Assembly: GCA_949361645.1 (NCBI GenBank)
Contig: OX442418.1
Coordinates: forward strand, 3,801,771-3,865,770
Length of the DNA stretch: 64,000 nt
Direction: 5' to 3'
Source of the DNA: Spongilla lacustris
Taxonomy: Eukaryota; Porifera; Demospongiae; Spongillida; Spongillidae
Each line of letters begins with the position of its first letter. Within the stretch, counting starts at the first letter, position 1. The notes under the pieces are model-generated. The model was not told where the DNA came from, made no database searches, and was given only the letters and a program-made list of their open reading frames with translations. The position numbers were made by a program, and so were the translations under genes. Of this stretch, positions 36,101 through 45,100 are shown piece after piece.

Positions 36101-39100
36101 GTTCGCTACCCAACTACTCACTTGCTGTTGCCAATAAATTATAATTCCAATACACACGTGACTTATACAAAAATACAATTAATATCAATTAATTCCGTAC
36201 AAATGACATCACATTCTCAATATAGTATTTACTTCCACCCAATCCTGTATAGTTACATGCTTTATTATACTTGAGAGATTTCCCAGTTACATTATGCATG
36301 GGATACATTCTGGCCTACATACATGTATAGACTTACATACATATACGGTAGCTATATTTAGATGTAAATGTATATGAATGATTCATACATGTAACTAAAC
36401 ATTTGTTAGATGATTGCTCACATGTAGGGCTTGGACCAGCACACTAAGCCTATAACATGACTATGGCTTAGCTGACCCCACTGTCTACAACTTAACTGAC
36501 ACTTTTAGCGGAAACATCAAACATTTGCTATTACCTTACACCCCTCCCCCCCCACCCCCTAGACTTTACCAGTGATCTTTGTTTATACACATACAGTGTA
36601 CATGTACTGTTGTGCATGGAGAACAAAATTAATCGTGCAATCTTTACAAGATCATTTCAGAACATGTCCAGCAGACATCTTAGTTACCAATTGGGAACTG
36701 CCTTTGACATTACTGATCATTTCATCCCCCGCTTAATATGTTGGAAGTGGTCACGTACCAATGTGTTTAAGCTAAGTCAGTTGAGCAGAAACATTCAGAA
36801 AATGATCCGAAGTGTGCTGAGTTGGGCTGGTGATGTGTGGAGAACTACGGGGCCTGGGGACCAGAGGCACATAGGGTCTTTGGCTTCTCATTGAGCTATT
36901 TATGATAACACCCCTAAATCAAAAGTGGTAATGTCTGTCCCCGGGGGGGGGGGGGGTCTTTGGCTTCTCATTTAGCCATTTATGATAACACCCCTAAATC
37001 AAAAGTGGTAAGTGGTATTGTCTGTCCCCAGGGGGGGGGGGGGGGGGGGGGAGGGGGGGTAGATATACATGTATAGTATACATGTAGGCTTGTCCAAGGG
37101 TGCTGATATAGCTGTGTTTTCTTTTTGTATCAGAGACATGCACATAACTAAACAGGTGCCACCACATACAGCAGTAGTGCACAGTGAAGCTAACCACTAC
37201 TTATTATAAGTAATGTGCAAACCTTTACAACTGCATTCACATCAACACCATTGGATATCAGACGTTTGATGGTCTCTATGTCTCCATCTGCACATGCTTC
37301 ACAAAGCTGTGGGGATTGGGCAAAGAAATACATGTAGCTCAAATATCTGAATCCTTGTATGATCATAGTCTTTTGTTATATGTTATAATGTATTATACAT
37401 GTAAATGAAAACTTTGGTTTTGTTGATATTTGCAAGCTGTCAGACATACACATACTTTTTTGGCCTATTTTGTCGAACTCACATTTGGGAAAATTAGTAC
37501 CAATTGGGCTGTTCCAATATTTAACTATACACCCCTACAAATGGCAAATGTACCCCCCCCCCCCCCCTCCCCCCGGGACAAACAAACGAGGAAAATAACT
37601 GTACAAGAACCAGGCTATCTGCCAACACGGAATCCATTGTGACCTCCTAATAGTTCCAAATAACCTCGTAATCGTTCCAAATGACACTTATAGCATATCA
37701 AATAAGACACCCCTTGGTTCGCAATGCTGGACAAACGCCATTTTTAGCCTCTCAATTTGGCCGCATGGCCGGCTGACCGCTTGCCAGGCATGCACTTTTT
37801 ATACAGCAACTCCTTCATTAAGTAGTTCTATCAAAACACTCATAAATCAACATTATTAAAGCCCTGTATATATTATCAGAATTATTTATAACATGACGGA
37901 AAGCTAGTTAAGTGTGCTGTATTAATAAATACAGGGTCAGGCATCACTTTGCTTTGTTAAGACATGTGGAAAGAAGTTCAACAATCCCCAAAGACATTAA
38001 ATGCTCTGGTTCACTCAGTTGTGGCTGCCAATGGAGACAAGTTGGAGTTGGTATGGCAAGGTGAAATATATGTAATAGGAAGTGTGCAATGTCGCCTTGT
38101 CACCCCTCCCCTCGTTATGACGTTGAATTGCATGAAAGTCCACCTTTTTTACAATAAAAGTTGTAAATGTATAGCTCTGAGCTGACATGGATCACAAATG
38201 CCAAGTCGGCAAGTTCCCCATAGGAGAGATAAAGCTGCCTTTGGAAACATGACATTGTGCATTAAAATAGCAGAGGCCAAAAGGGGTAAAGGCTAATGGA
38301 GAATGGTCTATTCAAATTGTAAAGACTTGTTATTATAGTCGGAACCATAAACGTTGACGTAGGCCTTAATTCATGATCATTGAGACCCAAACTAGCGTTC
38401 TCTTATACATGTATGTACATCACTATTATCACTATTAAGTCTTATTATAATATGTAAGGAAAAAAGTTATACATCCACAGAAGGTATCTTGCATTCTAAG
38501 GTAGCAGGATTTATAGATTCACACTCACACCTATAATGAAGAGGAACAACTACAATGTGGAATTGTGATGGACGGCCACATACCACAATGAGCCAAAACC
38601 AACCAGCAGCCCCTACATACACCACCTGTGATCAGTGTTCCTCCCCTCCATGTCCCACAACCTATTGCAGCCTTCCCTATACCACCTATGGTCGTTTCGA
38701 ACTTCAAGGAAGGCAAAACCACATGTGTTATGTGAAATCCATTTCTCTACCAGATGCCATTGCTCTTTGTGTGAGGACACATTTAATAGGTAACAATGTA
38801 GTGCCCCCTGTAGCAATGTGATGGATGTCTGGCCTTAACCGATTATAAGCGGAATTATTGCCCACACGTAACGATAACCGCGGAATTAATTTTGGTTTAT
38901 AATCTAATTTGACATACCGTGTGACAGGCGCGTGATAACTTTTGAATGAAGCGACTATTGTATTGGCAACTTTTAGTAATCGGACAGGTCATTAGTTCAG
39001 CTATGCGCTAGTGCATTCCGTTTTGAAATCCGTCTGCGAAAGGTAATCATATAACGGTTTCAACAGCGACGTACAGGCTTATGAGGACGTTTATGACGCG

Positions 39101-42100
39101 AACAGTGTGGAACAGTTTTCATACCTGTGGAAAGTAAGTATATCAGAGCGATACTATTAAAGCATGTGAGAACCGTTTTTACTGGCTCATCGGGAAAGAG
39201 TGATGTTATCGATCATAATCAATCGATATCACTTTAGTACCCGAGGAGTACCCGCAATTCTATTTAGTGCCGTGGAAGATGCTAAGGCAGCAACAGTTTT
39301 TTTGTGCGCGCGTATGGATTACGGTTGACTTTGTCTCGATACCTATAGTAGGTGGTACGACATAGAGAAGAAGTCAAGGGCACCAATGATGGCATTCTAA
39401 TGAGACAAGATGGATGTGTGCACAGCTCTGGGTGTGCGCTGAGAGTGTCAAGATGGATGTGTGCATAGCTCTGGGTTTGCGCTGTGACTGTCAAGATGGA
39501 TGTGTGCATAGCTCTGGGTGTGCGCTGTGAGTGTCAAGATGGATGGATATGTACATAGCTCTGGGTTTGTGCTGTGAGTGTCAAGATGGATGTGTGCATA
39601 GCTCTGGGTGTGCGCTGAGAGTGTCAAGATGGATGTGTCAATAGCTCTGGGTGTGCGCTGTGGGTGTCAGATGGATGTGTGCCTAGCTCTGGGTGTGTAC
39701 TGTGAGTGTCAAGATGGATGTGTGCACAGCTCTGAGTTTGCACTGTGAGAGTCAAGATGGATGTGTGCATAGCTCTGGGTGTGCGCTGAGAGTTTCAAGA
39801 TGGATGTGTCAATAGCTCTGGGTGTGCGCTGTGGGTGTCAGATGGATGTGTGCATAGCTCTGGGTGTGCGCTGAGAGTGTCAAGATGGATGTGTCAATAG
39901 CTCTGGGTGTGCGCTGTGGGTGTCAGATGGATGTGTGCCTAGCTCTGGGTGTGTGCTGTGAGTGTCAAGATGGATGTGTGCATAGCTCTGGGTTTGCGCT
40001 GAGGGTGTCAAGATGGATGTATGCATAGCTCTGGGTGTGCGCTGTGAGTGTCAAGATGGATGTATGCATAGCTCTGGGTGTGTGCTGAGAGTGTCAAGAT
40101 GGATGGGTCAATAGCTCTGGGTTTGCGCTGAGAGTGTCAAGATGGATGTGTGCATAGCTCTGGGTGTGCACTGTGAGTGTCAAGATGGATGTGTGCATAG
40201 CTCTGGGATTGCGCTGTGATTGTCAAGATGGAGCTCTGGGTGTGAGCTGTGACTGTCAAGATGGAGCTCTGGGTGTGAGCTGTGACTGTCAAGATGGATG
40301 TGTGCATAGCTCTGGGTTTGCGCTGAGGGTGTCAAGATGGATGTATGCATAGCTCTGGGTGTGCGCTGTGAGTGTCAAGATGGATGTATGCATAGCTCTG
40401 GGTGTGTGCTGAGAGTGTCAAGATGGATGGGTCAATAGCTCTGGGTTTGCGCTGAGAGTGTCAAGATGGATGTGTGCATAGCTCTGGGTGTGCACTGTGA
40501 GTGTCAAGATGGATGTGTGCATAGCTCTGGGATTGCGCTGTGACTGTCAAGATGGATGTGTACATAGCTCTGGGTGTGCGCTGTGAGTGTCAAGATGGAG
40601 CTCTGGGTGTGAGCTGTGACTGTCAAGATGGATGTGTGCATAGCTCTGGGTTTGCGCTGAGAGTGTCAAGATGGGACGTGTGCATAGCTATGCACACATC
40701 CATTCACAGTGATTGTGAGTGGATGTGTGCATAGCTCTGGGTTTGCACTGTGAATGGATGTGTGCATAGCTCTGGGTTTGCATAGTGAGTGGGTGTGTGC
40801 ATAGCTCTGGGTTTGCGCTGTGAGTGGATGTGTGCGTGGCTCTGGGTTTGCACTGTGAATGGATGTGTGCATAGCTCTGGGTTTGCTTAGTGAGTGGATG
40901 TGTGCATAGCTCTGGGTTTGCGCTGTGAGTGTCAAGTTGGATGTATGCATAGCTCTGGGTGTGCGCTGTGAGTGTCAAGATGGATGTGTGCATAGCTCTG
41001 GGATTGCGCTGTGACTGTCAAGATGGATGTGTGCATAGCTCTGGGATTGCGCTGTGACTGTCATGATGGATGTGTACATATCTCTGGGTGTGAGCTGTGA
41101 CTGTCAAGATGGATGTGTGCATAGCTCTGGGTTTGCGCTGAGAGTGTCAAGATGGATGTGTGCATAGCTCTGGGTTTGCGCTGAGAGTGTCAAGATGGAT
41201 GTGTGCATAGCTCTTGGTTTGCGCTGAGAGTGTCAAGATGGATGTGTGCATAGCTCTGGGTTTGCGCTGTGAGTGGATGTGTGCATAGCTCTGGGTTTGC
41301 GCTGTGAGTGGATGTGTGCATAGCTCTGGGTTTGCACTGTGAGTATCAAGATGGATGTGTGCACTGTCGCTGTCTGTAATTATTTGTGTTGATGTGGTCG
41401 TACGGTGGGTACCTTGTGACTCACACTCTCCTATTCTTCAGATCTCTTGGTTGCTACAATGTTCAAATGTCAAGATGACATCAGCTGTTTGGCCATGCAT
41501 GATGTGGGTGCCTTGTGACTCGCACTCCTCTCTGTCTGTAGATTCCAGCCATCTTCTCTTGGTTGCTACAACGTTCAAATGTCAAGATGGCATCAGCTGT
41601 TTGGGCATACTAACTATACATGATGTCATCTGTTTGCATGTCATATCTATCGAGCGTAGACGCCCACCAGTATGAATTATATTACAATTAGAGGCGTAGT
41701 ACCTTCCTTCTCTAGGTCGCTAAATTGGTCTTCGCTGCCTACCATCATAAGATCGTCATCACCGCTATCGTCACTGCATTGCATGTCCACGGTGTCGTCT
41801 AGCGTTTCCAAAACTTCGTCAGTCTGGAGCCGTACGCGCTCGCTTCGACATTCTATACAACACAGTACGTGTTCCATTATCTAACCGGAGTATGGCCATA
41901 CTTATTACCTTGTTCGAGCGTGTTTTGCACCCAAACTAGAATAGCGATGCACCCTTTCAGCTTCTACAGTATAGTTATCACTGACAAGCAACTCCGAAAA
42001 GTTACAGGATATGTGCAGATAACAAAGCGTCTGTTAGTTAAAACCGCCTAAACCATTCGCTTCCAGCTGGACGCCAATTGGAGTCCACCGCGCTCTGAGA

Positions 42101-45100
42101 AACATTTATCGGACGCCAATTGGAGTCTTCCGCAATTAATCGGTTAATGCGAACAATACCTCTCTCCCTCGAGCCAGACTAATATCCAGCTCCCCAAGGA
42201 CACTGAGGTCTGGATCTGTCACACAAAAATTGATCTTGGTATTAAGTCCTCTGCAAAATGTTATCCAGGTATAATTATTTTTGATAACAGTTTGTTTTAT
42301 AAAAACGTATGCATGGATTGGCTTGGATAATGAGATACATGCACACATGTTGTATTCATGTATTTGCAGAAAATGGAGGTTTTTTAATCTTGCATGCACA
42401 CTTTTTGTCCCAACAGAGAACTACAACTGGTGAAATGGAGCTGCATTAGCATAGATTTTTACTCTAGGGATTGTATAATACATTTCATCAAAATAAACTG
42501 TTATTAAAGAGAATTTGTACCCGGATCACTTTTTGCAGGGGAGGAGCACTGGATAGATGAGGATTTTGTTGTCTGAAAGTGGACATGAGGAACTATTGAG
42601 TTTAATATTATTACCTGGCAAAAGAGTCATCGATGAGTGTCACATTTTTCACAGAGCTACTATCATGGGTGTCATGGTGCTATGGGAACCCATCATCTGC
42701 CATGACACTGACCTTCTTGGCAGGGTTAGCTCTGAGTCTGTAGTGAGGCAAAGTGACCCCTAGGTACATGTAGGTCCCCCACTGTTTCCACTGGTAATCC
42801 AGAAGTTGCTAACCAGCCAGGACAGAGATGAAGAGTGTGCTGACCTCCTTCAAGCCTGGTACTACAGTGTAATAACCAGGCTCAAAGAGTTGTCATGCCC
42901 AACAGCAAATTGCTGAACTAAGATGGATCAGCAACTTAAAAATTGCAACTCCACACATATTATAGTGCAGGTACACATGTACATGTGTACATGTAACCAT
43001 GATGCTATGATTAATTCTTCCCAGAAGAAGAAAAATTGAAATGGGCTGCCCAAATCCATAATCCAGTTATTCATACTAAAATGGTAATACATTGACAAGT
43101 GTGTATTATTATTTCTTGTTATGTAAAGTGAAAAAGTTGCAAAGCTGCTGGGGTGAAGCCTCAAACCCCTAGGGGGAACTTAGGGGACCCTCCCCGCCTT
43201 TGCCTAATTTATATAATTGTATTAATCAATTAATAAATTAGCCCACCCACTCTCATCTGCTTAGACATCAAGGTGTTTATTCAGGTTTCATTGGGAGACG
43301 TATGACTACTCTCAGCAAGTTGTTGCAGTGCGGGATACCGTATAACGTACTGCTGGGATTCATTAGGCTCACTTACTAAGTGATAGAGCACCATCGCAGC
43401 AGACATGTTTGGTTATTTACATGTACTTATACTTATCTCATAGGTGTTGTACGGAATTTGAATTGTGCCACACATATAGCTGTATTTAAGTTGTAAGATC
43501 ATGCCGTGGTGTGCCTTATTTTGGTTGCAGTCATATGATTGTGCAAGGGCCTTTGTGAACGAGTACGACTGTCTTCTGTGTTCACCAAAACACACTACAC
43601 CTGCATGTACACAATGTACGTTGAACGCCAGGTAATAACCTACTTTTGATCACTACTGGAGGACACTTCTTTCTGCTGTGCGTCATATTATGCACTATTA
43701 TGTACATGTACATATGTAATTCATCAAGAGTAACAATGATGAATGATGTTATTAGTTTATTTGAAGATAAATTAGAGTATGTTGTAATTCTAAGTTGTCT
43801 CGGACATTCCCACTTGTTCCCCCCCCCCCCCCCCCAAGTATAGAGGTCGGGGGCTCAGCCCCCCTTGCACATGTGCTACCATCAGGCTATGAATAATTTT
43901 AACCTGCAGCCCGACCATCACGTTTTGGCGGAAGGGACTAACCGCGATAGTCGGGCTACGCCCAACTACATGTGCTGAGTGCACCCCTGCACGTATATGG
44001 ATGAAAATGAGGCAAGTTCTATAAAGAGCTCTGTTGCAATTTTTTGCAGCTATTTGTAACGGTTGTCGTAGGAAATTCTGTCCCCCCCCCCCCTCCCTTC
44101 CACTGTCCCCCCCGGACATTTTTTCCTAGCCTGGCTGTCCCCTGGACAATTTTTCCCAGGTATCACTGTCCCCCCGGACATTGGTTCCTACAAAAGAATG
44201 TCCGGGGGGGACATTTGTGCCTAGGAGAAAATGTCCCCCCTGATAGAAATGTCCCCCCATTTCTCTTCGGCACAAATGTACCCCCAAACATTCCCCAAGG
44301 GAATGTGCCTTTCTGTTTCACAAGATTTAATAATATCGCTTCAATTTAACGTTAAAATGGCAATTTTTTTTTATTATGCCGATCAATACATGCACAGTTA
44401 ATGGATTTACCTCTCTGCTTCCTACATCAATTAATGAAAATACATGTCAGTGATGTAAATGTACATACTTAAACGATGTCAGAAGTCAATTAAATGAGCG
44501 ATAGCAATTTTTGTCATCAATGTCTCTGTACTGGTGGTACCGGACACAACTTCACTTGCATGTACTGACATGTGCAAAGAATACATGTACTATCTATTCC
44601 TGTGCTCTTTCTGGTACGTTCTTAAGGGGAGGGGGGGGGGGGGGGGGGGAACTCATATGCAGAAATCAGCGTTCACCAGTAAAAACTTGATGGTTAAAAA
44701 GACGTCCCGTATCATCATGTGTGTTATGGGTAGTGTGGAATACACTAAGCCACTCCTGGCAGATAAAAAAATTAGGGGAACAAGTAAATCAAAAAAACAT
44801 CTCTGTCAATAAGATTGGTGGTACAAAAAGCAAGGAAACATGTTACAAGAATCAAGTTTTGATAGGATCCTATATACAACTACAACATTCCTACATTTGC
44901 AAATAGGCTTCTTCATTTGCAAATTCAGGACTGTGAGTTGTAGGATCCTATATACAAACTGCACAAACCTCACTTTAACATACTGTAATTGTTCAGCAGC
45001 TTCTTGCTATTTGCACCACCAATTCTACATATATACCACCAATCACTTTCTCAATAGTGAAGTTTGTACAGTCTCTAGCTTATTAACTAGTAGCTCATCT

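Larger units (their letters stand above)
30239..36201 (-). mobile_element. BEL/Pao LTR retrotransposon, apparently young
   Basis: Two 137-bp LTRs (30239-30375 and 36065-36201) identical by eye, with plus-strand ends TGTACAAAATC and TTCCGTACA. A 5-bp target duplication AATGA sits at 30234-30238 and 36202-36206. Read on minus, a primer site TGGTCCTTCGAAAGC lies directly inside the 5' LTR, and a purine tract (CTGGGGGGAG) precedes the 3' LTR. Interior: a 163-codon gag N-terminal frame and a 1708-codon gag-pol frame with all expected domains. Identical LTRs and a long open frame suggest recent insertion. Same strand as the roco gene, so roco pre-mRNA would contain sense element RNA. Confidence 0.97.
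38839..42143. mobile_element. Candidate TTAA-flanked (piggyBac-type) element
   Basis: TTAA at 38835-38838 and 42144-42147 flank short inverted ends: CCGATTATAAGCGGAA on the left and, reversed, CCGATTAATTGCGGAA on the right. Extra copies of the end motif lie just inside (GCGGAATTAATT near 38880; two GGACGCCAATTGGAGTC blocks near 42070 and 42112). An acidic minus-strand ORF at 41677-41877 resembles the Asp-rich start of piggyBac transposases. The middle is filled by a 2-kb minisatellite and no transposase core is seen. The right TTAA lies 12 bp from a probable roco donor. The ends are short, so this is a hypothesis. Confidence 0.45.

Noticed and set aside
38531..38821. Overlapping frames on both strands rich in Cys and Thr
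   Set aside because: No domain, no splice context, and mutual overlap suggests chance.
39282..41000. Cys-rich EGF-like protein (CDCQDGALGVSC repeats)
   Set aside because: The cysteine pattern comes from the 43-bp minisatellite and shifts frame between units; not an EGF gene.
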